From Pseudomonadota bacterium (GTDB lineage: Bacteria; Pseudomonadota; Gammaproteobacteria; Burkholderiales; Burkholderiaceae_B): 8,941 nt of DNA. Within the stretch, counting starts at the first letter, position 1. Every line of letters starts with the position of its first letter. The translations under genes and the position numbers were made by a program. The notes under the pieces were generated by a model that searched no databases, was not told the origin of the DNA, and was given only the letters and a program-made list of their open reading frames with translations. The stretch is taken from positions 1-8,941 of the forward strand of contig JAFAGQ010000021.1 of assembly GCA_023422555.1 (NCBI GenBank). The letters are read 5' to 3'. Below are positions 1 through 6,714 of the stretch, piece after piece.

Positions 1-74
1 CGATCAGAGAAAAAAATATGCTATTCTTTTCCAGTAAAAAGCGGGGCTTTGCCCTGTAAAGAAAAGGAAACCAC

Positions 75-413
75 GTGAAATTAATAACAGCCATCATAAA
101 ACCTTTCAAGCTAGATGAAGTTCGCGAATCGCTGGCGGATATTGGCGTTAGCGGATTGACTGTTGCAGAAGTAAAAGGGTTTGGCCGGCAGAAAGGGCAC
201 ACAGAACTTTATCGTGGCGCCGAATATGTGGTGGACTTCCTTCCGAAAGTGCGGGTAGAAGTTGTCATTGCAGACAGTCTGGTTGATTCGGCCATCGAAG
301 CCATTATCAAGGCAGCGCGTACCGGGAAAATCGGGGATGGCAAAATTTTCGTCACACCGGTTGAACGTGCCATCCGTATCCGTACGGGTGAACAGGACGA
401 TAACGCATTATGA
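75..413 (+). CDS. glnB: Nitrogen regulatory protein PII (GlnB type)
   Basis: This 112-residue protein is a full-length PII signal transducer, a cytoplasmic trimer that senses ATP/ADP and 2-oxoglutarate and relays nitrogen status to partners such as the GlnD, GlnE and NtrB systems. The T-loop signature YRGAEY ends at Tyr51, the uridylylation site in the family. The second signature, TGKIGDGKIFV, covers residues 83-93, and Lys90, Arg101 and Arg103 are the usual nucleotide contacts. Thr43 and Asp54 match E. coli GlnB rather than GlnK (Ala43, Asn54). No amtB follows, which also favours glnB. The start is GTG, preceded by AAGGA (64-68) with six bases between, and the MKLITAIIKPFKL N-terminus fits the family exactly. 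The gene converges on ubiC across 35 bases. In many betaproteobacteria glnB follows nadE, but the upstream neighbour lies outside the window. Confidence 0.96.
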   Translation: MKLITAIIKPFKLDEVRESLADIGVSGLTVAEVKGFGRQKGHTELYRGAEYVVDFLPKVRVEVVIADSLVDSAIEAIIKAARTGKIGDGKIFVTPVERAIRIRTGEQDDNAL

Positions 414-448
414 ACCTGTCCTGTAAATTCTGACTCGTTGTCAGTGGC

Positions 449-1018
449 TCAGACTCGCGGATGTTTCAGCAGGTCTGACCAGAATGCTGGCAGAAAGCAT
501 TCTGTAACCTGCAGGGGTTGTTCATTTTTCCAGAAAACGGAGCGACGAGCGAGCAGCCGACTATGCCCGGAAGAGGGCAGTTGTCCGGCACGAATCACCG
601 CTTTATATATCGGCAACGGTGATTTCGCTATGCATGATTCGAACACTGATCGTACAATGGCCGGGTCGTTATAGAGAATATCGGCCAGGGGTCGTGTTCG
701 CAGTCTGCGTACCGACTGCCAGACAGATCTGGCGGCATCCAGCGGTGTAATGCTCCGGGCAACCACCGCGGGTGTGTCATCAATGGACATGCAGATCTCC
801 CGAACCCAGACAATGGTGTCCGGGCTCTGCCCGATGGTCCGCAACTCATCGGCAGTTACCAATTCGGCGTATTCGCCAATAACCTGAATACGCACTTCAC
901 CCTGCGCTCGCAATCCCTGAGTCAGCGGACCAGGACGAAACAGCCAGTATTTCTGTATCGGATCCAGTTTCGGTGAGGGCCGGTTCAACCAGCCGGGTGA
1001 ATGGGATTCAGGCTTCAT
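449..1018 (-). CDS. ubiC: Chorismate pyruvate-lyase (chorismate lyase)
   Basis: This 189-residue cytoplasmic enzyme is expected to split chorismate into 4-hydroxybenzoate and pyruvate, the first committed step of ubiquinone synthesis. Features shared with E. coli UbiC are the WVREI strand (residues 71-75), an Arg-containing segment ARSITPLDA, a region beginning RPLADILY, an ARRSVFW segment and the C-terminal TECFLPAF, where Glu is the catalytic/binding residue (TELFLPAS in E. coli). The length fits the family (about 165-200). The ATG at 1018 is the first start after an in-frame stop at 1022-1024, and I see no strong Shine-Dalgarno. It is divergent from the pseudouridine synthase gene and convergent with glnB. 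ubiA is not adjacent here. Family assignment is by recalled motifs. Confidence 0.9.
   Translation of the reverse strand: MKPESHSPGWLNRPSPKLDPIQKYWLFRPGPLTQGLRAQGEVRIQVIGEYAELVTADELRTIGQSPDTIVWVREICMSIDDTPAVVARSITPLDAARSVWQSVRRLRTRPLADILYNDPAIVRSVFESCIAKSPLPIYKAVIRAGQLPSSGHSRLLARRSVFWKNEQPLQVTECFLPAFWSDLLKHPRV
480..504. repeat. Perfect 9-bp inverted repeat at the ubiC 3' end
   Basis: CAGAATGCT (480-488) and AGCATTCTG (496-504) form a perfect 9-bp stem with a 7-base loop. It lies inside ubiC over the codons of the conserved TECFLPAFW segment and 67-91 bases past the glnB stop codon. There is no T-run on either strand, so it is not a standard intrinsic terminator. It could still slow or protect the end of the glnB transcript, or be a chance result of coding sequence. 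Confidence 0.45.
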
Positions 1019-1139
1019 GAGTTACAAATTGCCAACGAGGCAGGAGTGACTGGTGCCAGCGTAATTGTTCGGACGAGGTGGAGCGCAAGGTATGAATCGA
1101 GTGTAACGGCGCCATCATGACCACAATGACTGACAGACT

Positions 1140-1154
1140 TCCGTAGAATACGGA
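1140..1154. repeat. Inverted repeat in the ubiC / rluF spacer
   Basis: TCCGTA (1140-1145) and TACGGA (1149-1154) are a perfect 6-bp inverted repeat around a 3-base centre. It lies in the 181-base divergent spacer (1019-1199), about 23 bases from the second palindrome at 1177-1190. It could be a protein-binding site, but nothing else in the sequence identifies a regulator. Confidence 0.3.
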
Positions 1155-1165
1155 CAAAGAAAGAC

Positions 1166-1174
1166 ACTATAGCA
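1166..1174 (-). promoter_or_regulatory. Possible extended -10 promoter for ubiC
   Basis: Read on the minus strand this is TGCTATAGT, an extended -10 (TGn plus a five-of-six match to TATAAT). No good -35 box lies at the right distance, which extended -10 promoters can tolerate. It would start transcription about 140 bases upstream of the ubiC ATG. This is inference from a short motif. Confidence 0.3.
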
Positions 1175-1176
1175 AA

Positions 1177-1190
1177 TTTGCGTACGCAAA
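1177..1190. promoter_or_regulatory. Perfect 14-bp palindrome upstream of rluF
   Basis: TTTGCGTACGCAAA is a perfect palindrome with no central gap. It ends 9 bases before the rluF start codon and lies just upstream (minus strand sense) of the candidate ubiC extended -10 box. Its symmetry and position fit an operator for a dimeric repressor acting on one or both divergent genes, or an mRNA hairpin beside the ribosome binding site. No regulator gene is nearby. Confidence 0.45.
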
Positions 1191-1199
1191 CGGAATCAA

Positions 1200-1925
1200 A
1201 TGGAAAAGACAAGAATTTCAAAATTGCTCGCTGAGCGTGGACTGTGTTCCCGCCGCGAAGCGGACGCCTATATCGAACGTGGCTGGGTACGGGTCGACGG
1301 CAAAGTCGCCAAGCTCGGAGAAAAAGCCTGGCCCGATCAGACCATCACGCTGGATAAATCCGCACAGGCCAGACAGACGGCGCGCGTGACGATTATCCTG
1401 AACAAACCGGTGGGCTATGTATCCGGTCAGGCTGAAGATGGCTATCGGCCGGCTGTGACCCTGGTGACACCGGACCGTCAGTATGATCGTGACAGAAATA
1501 CCTTTAACCCCTCGCATCTGCGCGGCCTTGCACCGGCAGGGCGGCTGGACATCGATTCCCAGGGTCTGCTGGTGCTGACGCAGGACGGACGCATTGCGCG
1601 CCAGCTGATCGGCGAAGATTCGGAAGTGGAAAAGGAATATCTTGTGCGGGTAGAAGGCAAGATCAGCGGCAATGGTCTGCAGCTGCTGAATCACGGTCTG
1701 TCGCTGGATGGTGACCAGCTTCGTCCTGCCGAAGTCACCTGGCAGAACGACGATCAGCTCAAGTTTATATTGCAGGAAGGGAAAAAGCGGCAGATTCGCC
1801 GGATGTGCCAGATGGTGGGACTGAATGTGATTGGTCTGAAGCGAGTACGCATGGGCAATGTGACGCTGGCTGATCTGCCGCCAGGCAAATGGCGTTATCT
1901 GAAAAGTCATGAACGGTTTTTGTGA
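1200..1925 (+). CDS. rluF: RluF-like 23S rRNA pseudouridine synthase
   Basis: This 241-residue protein belongs to the RsuA/RluB/E/F group, which isomerises specific uridines in rRNA. Residues 4-50 form an S4 RNA-binding domain (SKLLAERGLCSRREADAYI). The catalytic motif GRLDIDSQGLLVLT gives nucleophile Asp117, and the DSQGL wording is closest to RluF among the E. coli paralogues as I recall them. A C-terminal motif with KKRQIRRMC (195-203) is the other family hallmark. Near residues 92-110 there is an insertion compared with E. coli RluF, and the long Lys-rich C-terminal tail of the E. coli enzyme is absent. The start is ATG, with only a weak CGGA (1191-1194) upstream that abuts a perfect palindrome. 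Family assignment is firm; the exact target uridine (U2604 for RluF) is inferred. Confidence 0.88.
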   Translation: MEKTRISKLLAERGLCSRREADAYIERGWVRVDGKVAKLGEKAWPDQTITLDKSAQARQTARVTIILNKPVGYVSGQAEDGYRPAVTLVTPDRQYDRDRNTFNPSHLRGLAPAGRLDIDSQGLLVLTQDGRIARQLIGEDSEVEKEYLVRVEGKISGNGLQLLNHGLSLDGDQLRPAEVTWQNDDQLKFILQEGKKRQIRRMCQMVGLNVIGLKRVRMGNVTLADLPPGKWRYLKSHERFL

Positions 1926-1944
1926 CGCCGGAGAAAAGTGCCCA

Positions 1945-1971
1945 TTCGGATATTCAACAATATCTTATAAT
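1945..1971 (+). promoter_or_regulatory. Promoter of the lipoprotein gene
   Basis: A perfect TATAAT lies at 1966-1971, about 40 bases upstream of the lipoprotein ATG. The -35 is poor (TTCGGA at 1945-1950, spacing 15). A perfect 6-bp inverted repeat, GATATT (1949-1954) and AATATC (1959-1964), fills the spacer between them. A weak -35 with a repeat in the spacer could mean a regulated promoter. Confidence 0.5.
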
Positions 1972-2011
1972 GAGCGCCATGCACCTTTAATCTAAGTCAA
2001 GGATATCGATC

Positions 2012-2575
2012 ATGCGCACCAATAAAGGGTTTATCGCGGCTGCCATCGCGGCTGCTCTTGTTTTGACTGGCTGTGACACCATGGATCACATGTTCAAGGA
2101 CCGCACATCTACAGGCGGTACCCGCGTGAGCGATGTGCCCACCACGCCACCACCATCACAGGCGCCTGTCAGCACGCCTCCCGCGCCTTCTCAGTCTGTT
2201 GCGACATCTTCTCTGATCATGTATGTTGCCTCACGCGCTCAGGTGCCAGGCTACACTGCCGTGCGGCAGAATGGAGTGCTGGTTTACGTGGATCCAAGAC
2301 AGACACTGACCCGCAACGACCTGCAAAATGCCGTTGCCACGCGCAACAGTGCCGGCAAGGCCTTCGTCAAGCTTGAGTTCTCACCATCCGGAAAGGACCG
2401 CCTCGCCAGCTTCACGAGCAATAACATCGGCAAGAGCTTTGCCGTCACGCAAAAGAATCGGCTTGTATCCATTATCAACATCAGCAAACCCATCACCTCG
2501 GGCATTCTGTATGTTCCAATGCCAAGCGAGGAAGCCGCCACGCAATTTGAAGATCAGATTCTTGACGGAGAATAA
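2012..2575 (+). CDS. Lipoprotein with a SecD P1-head-like domain
   Basis: This 187-residue protein begins with a lipoprotein signal peptide: basic MRTNK, an Ala-rich hydrophobic stretch and the lipobox LTGC with Cys21 as lipidated residue. Mature position +2 is Asp22, which in E. coli tends to hold lipoproteins in the inner membrane (Lol avoidance). Residues 43-67 are a Pro/Ser/Thr-rich linker. Residues about 80-187 resemble the periplasmic P1 head subdomain of SecD: AFVKLEFSPSGKDRLASFT, then NNIGKSFAV, an I-x-KPI turn (ISKPITSG) and a closing EEAATQF helix. SecD itself has six membrane segments, all missing here, so this is not SecD but a free-standing relative. AAGGA (1999-2003) sits 8 bases before the ATG, and the gene appears to have its own promoter. 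The function is unknown; a periplasmic role near the membrane is inferred. Confidence 0.85.
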   Translation: MRTNKGFIAAAIAAALVLTGCDTMDHMFKDRTSTGGTRVSDVPTTPPPSQAPVSTPPAPSQSVATSSLIMYVASRAQVPGYTAVRQNGVLVYVDPRQTLTRNDLQNAVATRNSAGKAFVKLEFSPSGKDRLASFTSNNIGKSFAVTQKNRLVSIINISKPITSGILYVPMPSEEAATQFEDQILDGE

Positions 2576-2616
2576 TCCAGTTTCAGACAGGGTATCGTTA
2601 TAACAGCGACGTGCTT

Positions 2617-2688
2617 GGGATTGGCCGACGTTTTGATGTGTTCCGGAAAGGCCGGCTACCGTATGGGGTGCCGGCCTTTTCCAATCCC
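2617..2688. terminator. Probable bidirectional intrinsic terminator
   Basis: AAAGGCCGGC (2647-2656) and GCCGGCCTTT (2670-2679) form a perfect 10-bp GC-rich stem with a 13-base loop, followed by T (2680) and then CC. An outer pair, GGGATTGG (2617-2624) and CCAATCCC (2681-2688), encloses it. The A-run on the left gives a short U-run on the minus strand too, so it can end both the lipoprotein transcript (+) and the convergent xthA transcript (-). The U-runs are short. Confidence 0.75.
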
Positions 2689-2701
2689 GGCTGCGGTGGA
2701 A

Positions 2702-3484
2702 TCAGGCGAAAGACAATGACAGCGTAGCCACCACTGGTGCATGATCAGACGGCTGTTCATTGCCTCTGGGCGCCTTGTCGATGATGCAGGCGGTGCATTC
2801 GCTGGCCAGTGACTCTGTCAGAAGTATATGGTCGATGCGCAGACCGGCGTTGCGACGGAATCCCATCATCCGATAGTCCCACCAGCTGAAAAGTTTCTCT
2901 TCCTGTTCAAACAACCGGAACGAATCCACCAGACCCAGGCCGTTCAGCGCCTGCATGGCAGCCCGTTCTTTGGGCGAAACCAGAATGTCTCCGGTGTATT
3001 TGGCATGCACATCCCGCTGTTCCGGTGCAATGTTGTAATCACCACAAATGGCCAGATTCGGAAATAATTTCATCTGTGATTGCACAAAGCGATTGAGTGC
3101 CTCATACCATTCAAGCTTGTAGACATATTTGTCGCTGTCCAGTGAGCTCCCGTTGGGGCAATAGGCGCAAATGATGCGCAGCGGGCCGGATGTGGTCTGG
3201 CAGGTCGCTGTGATTAGCCGTTGCTGGGTGTCGGGAAACTCCGGATTATTGATGATCACGTCTTCCAGCGAGGATCGGGCAAGTATGGCGACGCCGTTAT
3301 AGGTTTTCTGTCCGGTCCAGACGGCCTCATAACCCAGCTCCCGGAAGGCATCCTGCGGAAACTTTTCGTTGACCTGCTTGAGTTCCTGGATGCAAAGAAT
3401 GTCAATACTATGCTGATCCAGCCAGGCCAGTACTTGCGGCAGTCTAACGGTAAGCGAATTCACATTCCAAGTAGCAATTTTCAT
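2702..3484 (-). CDS. xthA: Exodeoxyribonuclease III
   Basis: This 260-residue protein is a family 1 AP endonuclease / 3'-5' exonuclease of the ExoIII type, which cleaves DNA at abasic sites and trims blocked 3' ends in base excision repair. Visible catalytic residues are Asn7 (TWNVNS), Glu34 (IQELK), Tyr108 (AYCPNG), Asp149 and Asn151 (GDYNIAP), Asp218 with RIDHIL, and the closing Asp247-His248 (PSDHAP). These match the E. coli XthA order and the length is normal (268 in E. coli). An in-frame extension to 3754 exists, but the protein must start at MKIATWN at 3484, because the extra residues overlap the thiolase gene and match nothing in the family. GGGA lies 5 bases upstream of this ATG. It is divergent from bktB and convergent with the lipoprotein gene. 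Confidence 0.95.
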   Translation of the reverse strand: MKIATWNVNSLTVRLPQVLAWLDQHSIDILCIQELKQVNEKFPQDAFRELGYEAVWTGQKTYNGVAILARSSLEDVIINNPEFPDTQQRLITATCQTTSGPLRIICAYCPNGSSLDSDKYVYKLEWYEALNRFVQSQMKLFPNLAICGDYNIAPEQRDVHAKYTGDILVSPKERAAMQALNGLGLVDSFRLFEQEEKLFSWWDYRMMGFRRNAGLRIDHILLTESLASECTACIIDKAPRGNEQPSDHAPVVATLSLSFA

Positions 3485-3525
3485 AGCGGTCCCGAATTTA
3501 CATTGAACACAAACAGAGCCGTTCC

Positions 3526-3549
3526 ATTGTAAGCGGGATGCGTTATGAT
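3526..3549. promoter_or_regulatory. Candidate -10 boxes in the xthA / bktB spacer
   Basis: The 97-base divergent spacer must hold promoters for both genes. On the plus strand TATGAT (3544-3549) is a five-of-six -10 match, 32 bases before the bktB ATG. On the minus strand TACAAT (3526-3531) is a five-of-six match for xthA. Neither has a good -35 at standard spacing, so both are tentative. Confidence 0.3.
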
Positions 3550-3581
3550 TCGCTTTTCTCCATTCAAAAAAAGGAATTATC

Positions 3582-4763
3582 ATGTCCGATGTTTTCGTCG
3601 TCTCCGGTGTGCGTACTCCCATCGGCAGCTTTGGCGGCAGCCTGAAAAATGTCAGCCCTGGAGAGCTCGCCACGACCGTGATCAGCGCTGCAATGCAAAG
3701 GGCCGGCGTAACGGGAGAGGATATCGACCACGTGGTACTCGGACATGTCATCAATACTGAACCACGTGATATGTATTTATCCCGCTATGCCGCGGTAACG
3801 GCGGGCGTGGCGCAGAATACGCCGGCATTCAATGTGAATCGTCTTTGCGGCTCCGGCCTGCAGGCCATTGTGTCGGCTGCCCAGACGCTGCTTCTGGGTG
3901 ATGCAAAAATTGCGATTGCCGGTGGCGCCGAGAATATGAGCCGCTCTCCCTATATTTCATCGGCGCAACGGTTTGGCGCAAGAATGGGCGATACCGTTAT
4001 GCAGGACATGATGACAGGCGCACTGTCTGATCCGTTTGAAAAAATGCATATGGGCGTGACTGCCGAGAATGTGGCCAAAGAATATGGTATTTCCAGACAG
4101 GCACAGGATGAACTGGCACTGGCATCTCACCAGCGCGCAGCCAACGCGATCGATAAGGGTTATTTCAAGGATCAGATTGTGCCCATCGTCACCAAATCGC
4201 GTAAAGGCGATGTGGTATTTGATACCGATGAGCACGTGCGACGCGATGTTACGCTGGAGAATCTGTCGACTCTGAAGCCGGTATTCGTCAAAGAGCAGGG
4301 CACAGTGACGGCTGGGAACGCTTCGGGTATCAACGATGGTGCCGCGGCCCTGGTGCTGATGAATGCAGAGTCCGTGAAGGCGCACAATGCAACGCCCATG
4401 GCGCGCCTTGTTGCGTATGGACACGCAGGTGTGGATCCGCGACTCATGGGCATTGGTCCCGTGCCGGCTTCACGCAATGCGCTGGCAAAGGCAGGCCTGA
4501 AAATCGAAGATATGGATGTGATTGAAGCCAATGAGGCGTTTGCTGCTCAGGCCTGCGCCGTGTCCCAGCAATTGGGTCTGGACCCGCAAAAGGTCAATCC
4601 CAACGGCAGTGGCATTGGTCTGGGCCACCCGGTTGGTGCCACAGGTGCGATTATCACCGTCAAGGCATTGCACGAATTACAGCGCATTGGGGGCCGTTAT
4701 GCGCTGGTTACCATGTGTATCGGTGGCGGACAGGGTATCGCCGCTATCTTCGAACGGGTCTGA
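3582..4763 (+). CDS. bktB: Acetyl-CoA acetyltransferase / beta-ketothiolase
   Basis: This 393-residue cytoplasmic thiolase condenses two acyl-CoA units or cleaves 3-ketoacyl-CoA, feeding polyhydroxyalkanoate synthesis or fatty-acid and ketone-body breakdown. Catalytic residues are all present: Cys89 (NRLCGSG), His349 (GLGHPVGATGA) and Cys379 (TMCIGGGQG). Segments such as TEPRDMYL, HMGVTAENVAKEY, YFKDQIVP and FDTDEHVR closely follow my memory of Ralstonia BktB, which prefers longer substrates such as 3-ketovaleryl-CoA, more than PhaA. AAGGAA (3571-3576) lies just before the ATG at good spacing. The stop codon overlaps the start of the next gene (TGATG). No phaB or phaC is adjacent, so a PHA role is not supported by context. 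The choice of bktB over phaA or atoB is moderately sure. Confidence 0.93.
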   Translation: MSDVFVVSGVRTPIGSFGGSLKNVSPGELATTVISAAMQRAGVTGEDIDHVVLGHVINTEPRDMYLSRYAAVTAGVAQNTPAFNVNRLCGSGLQAIVSAAQTLLLGDAKIAIAGGAENMSRSPYISSAQRFGARMGDTVMQDMMTGALSDPFEKMHMGVTAENVAKEYGISRQAQDELALASHQRAANAIDKGYFKDQIVPIVTKSRKGDVVFDTDEHVRRDVTLENLSTLKPVFVKEQGTVTAGNASGINDGAAALVLMNAESVKAHNATPMARLVAYGHAGVDPRLMGIGPVPASRNALAKAGLKIEDMDVIEANEAFAAQACAVSQQLGLDPQKVNPNGSGIGLGHPVGATGAIITVKALHELQRIGGRYALVTMCIGGGQGIAAIFERV

Positions 4764-5551
4764 TGTTCATGGGACAACGCAGGCAGCAGCCTCATCCGGA
4801 TTATGACGATCCGATCATTTCCGAATCTCAGGGTGTACGCTACCTGCACTTTAACAGCGAATGGATACAGGGTGCGATGCGCGTATCTCGCCCGGAAAAG
4901 CTCGAGTTTGAATATACACAGCAAATGATGTCCTGGCTGCTTTTCCTGGCTCCTCCAGCAGACAGGGAAATTGGTATTCTGGGACTTGGCGCCGGTTCTC
5001 TCACGCGTTTCTGTCAGCACCATTTTGACAGCGATATTGTGACGGTCGAATGGAACCCGCAGGTCACGGCGCTGTGCGAATCCGCTTTCGCCCTCAGGCT
5101 GAACAACGCATGCCGGGTCGAGCACCAGGATGCACACGACTGGGTACTGGATCCGCACAACGAGAATCGTTGCAGTGTTCTGATGGTGGATCTGTATGAT
5201 TACACCGCCCAGGGGCCGGTCTGCTCTTCGGCAGAATTTTACCGAGGCTGCAGACGGGTCTGTCGCGACCTGGGTGTGGTGACGATCAATCTTTTCGGCC
5301 ATCACAGCAGCTTTCGCAGGAACTTGCGCCATATACGTCAGGCTTTTGATGACCGTGTCTTACTGTTTCCCGAAACCGAGGATGGCAATCGCATTGTCCT
5401 TGCATTCGCCGGCCCGACTCTGAACGTTGAACAGACTGCGCTGGTAGAGCGGGCAAAGCGGGTGCAAAGTTTATACCGTCTTCCCGCTACCGGCTGGCTA
5501 AGAACTTTGCTGAAAGAAAACGGGAAAAACGGACCGACGATCGTAATATGA
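4763..5551 (+). CDS. Spermidine synthase-like protein
   Basis: This 262-residue cytoplasmic protein has the Rossmann-like fold of the spermidine synthase / SAM methyltransferase group. Motif I is GILGLGAGS (residues 71-79), the acidic nucleotide-binding residue is Glu96 (VEWNP), and a HQDAHDW segment contains Asp123. VDLYD (142-146) sits where polyamine synthases have DSTDP or similar, and AEFYRGCRRVCRDLGVVTIN fits the following helix and strand. The changed VDLYD loop and short N-terminal part make true aminopropyl transfer doubtful, and the substrate is unknown. The start is taken at the ATG in TGATG, whose A is the last base of the thiolase stop, suggesting translational coupling. An ATG two codons on (4769) is possible, and a GTG at 4715 lies inside the thiolase. 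No strong Shine-Dalgarno is present, in keeping with coupling. Confidence 0.78.
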   Translation: MFMGQRRQQPHPDYDDPIISESQGVRYLHFNSEWIQGAMRVSRPEKLEFEYTQQMMSWLLFLAPPADREIGILGLGAGSLTRFCQHHFDSDIVTVEWNPQVTALCESAFALRLNNACRVEHQDAHDWVLDPHNENRCSVLMVDLYDYTAQGPVCSSAEFYRGCRRVCRDLGVVTINLFGHHSSFRRNLRHIRQAFDDRVLLFPETEDGNRIVLAFAGPTLNVEQTALVERAKRVQSLYRLPATGWLRTLLKENGKNGPTIVI

Positions 5552-5674
5552 GGCTATCCGAGGCTTGGCGAGCGTCTGTCAATCAGTCAAAATTGCGGAT
5601 TTACGGAAGTATGGCGGCTGCAGGCCCGAAATTCAAACAGTCTTCATTCTCGTTAATACCACTGGAAATATCAC

Positions 5675-5710
5675 GAACCCTGTGACAAAATCGCGGGGTT
5701 CAGATTACGT
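5675..5710 (+). promoter_or_regulatory. Possible promoter region of the ABC operon
   Basis: GTGACA (5682-5687) is a five-of-six match to a -35 box, followed at 15-17 bases by only weak -10 candidates (GATTAC at 5703-5708, TTACGT at 5705-5710). An inverted repeat, GAACCC (5675-5680) and GGGTTC (5696-5701), straddles the -35 and could be an operator. The rest of the 173-base gap (5552-5724) shows nothing recognisable. Confidence 0.3.
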
Positions 5711-5724
5711 ATTCAGGAGTTGTT

Positions 5725-6696
5725 ATGCATAAGCGCATATTTACCCTTAGTCTTTCCGCTGCGCTGATGTCCGTTGCGCTGCTGGGCGCAAGTGCGCAGG
5801 CCGCAGACAAGTTTGTCGCTGTCACCGCCATTGTCGAACATCCCGCGCTGGATGCCGTCAGAGATGGGGTTAAGGAAGGCCTGGCCAGCGAAGGGTTCGA
5901 AGAAGGCAAGAATCTGAAATGGAAATACCAGAGTGCCCAGGGCAACACGGGCACCGCAGCGCAGATCGCCCGTCAGTTCATTGGTGAAAAACCCGATGCG
6001 ATCGTGGCTATTGCCACGCCGTCTGCCCAGTCAGTTGTTGCAGCAACCAAAAGCATTCCAGTGGTTTATTCTGCAGTGACCGATCCCGTCGCAGCTCAGC
6101 TGGTCAAGTCTATGGAAGCTTCCGGATCCAATGTGACCGGCGTCTCAGATGAACTGGTTCTGGAAAAACAGATTGAGCTGATCAAACAGGTTCTGCCTGA
6201 CGCTAAACGCGTAGGTATGGTCTACAACCCCGGCGAAGCCAATTCAAGCGTCGTGGTAAAACGTCTGAAGGAACTGCTGCCCAAATCCGGCATGACCCTG
6301 GTTGAAGCGTCCGCACCACGCTCTGTGGATGTGGGTTCGGCCGCACGTAGTCTGGCAGGCAAAGTTGACGTGATCTATACCAACACTGACAACAATGTGG
6401 TTTCGGCATATGAGGCCCTGGTCAAGGTCGGCAATGAATCCAAAATCCCGCTCATCGCTTCGGATACCGATAGCGTCAAACGCGGGGCAATTGCGGCGCT
6501 GGGAATTAACTACAAGGATCTGGGTACCCAGACTGGTAAAATGGTTGCCCGCATCCTGAAAGGTGAGAAACCCGGAGACATCGCCTCCGAGACCAGCAAT
6601 ACGCTTGAATTATTCGTCAATCCGGGTGCAGCACAAAAGCAGGGCGTTACACTTGATGAGAATTTCGTCAAGAGTGCCAAGGTCGTCGTAAAATAA
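5725..6696 (+). CDS. ABC transporter periplasmic binding protein (PF04392 / TrpX type)
   Basis: This 323-residue protein is the substrate-capturing part of an ABC importer. It has a Sec signal peptide (MHKR, hydrophobic core, cleavage after AQA at residue 26) and no lipobox. The mature part follows the ABC_sub_bind family: a start at VTAIVEHPALDAVRDGV, then KPDAIVAIATPSAQSVV, a SIPVVYSAVTDPVAAQLV stretch, NVTGVSD, a VGMVYNPGEANS second-lobe strand, DVIYTNTDNNV and a final LELFVNPGAA. Characterised relatives (TrpX of Streptococcus) bind tryptophan or other aromatic amino acids, but most of the family has no known ligand, so the substrate is open. AGGAG (5715-5719) sits 5 bases before the ATG. 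It is first in an operon with permease and ATPase but is separated from them by an intrinsic terminator. Confidence 0.92.
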   Translation: MHKRIFTLSLSAALMSVALLGASAQAADKFVAVTAIVEHPALDAVRDGVKEGLASEGFEEGKNLKWKYQSAQGNTGTAAQIARQFIGEKPDAIVAIATPSAQSVVAATKSIPVVYSAVTDPVAAQLVKSMEASGSNVTGVSDELVLEKQIELIKQVLPDAKRVGMVYNPGEANSSVVVKRLKELLPKSGMTLVEASAPRSVDVGSAARSLAGKVDVIYTNTDNNVVSAYEALVKVGNESKIPLIASDTDSVKRGAIAALGINYKDLGTQTGKMVARILKGEKPGDIASETSNTLELFVNPGAAQKQGVTLDENFVKSAKVVVK

Positions 6697-6714
6697 GACG
6701 CCGCATTCCCGTAT

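Noticed and set aside
43..55. GGGC-TTT-GCCC hairpin before glnB as a terminator or sigma-54 site
   Set aside because: The stem is only 4 bp with no T-run, and the spacing and bases do not fit the -24/-12 consensus.
1015..1221. 68-codon minus-strand frame upstream of ubiC
   Set aside because: It overlaps the pseudouridine synthase start and fills the divergent promoter spacer. It has no family resemblance; its overlap with the ubiC start is a chance ATGA.
3485..3754. In-frame N-terminal extension of exonuclease III
   Set aside because: The extra 90 residues overlap the start of the thiolase on the opposite strand and match nothing in the ExoIII family, whose proteins begin at MKIATWN.
4715..4762. 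Earlier GTG start for the spermidine-synthase-like gene
   Set aside because: It would overlap the thiolase by 49 bases and adds an Arg-rich stretch with no family support; the TGATG start is more natural.
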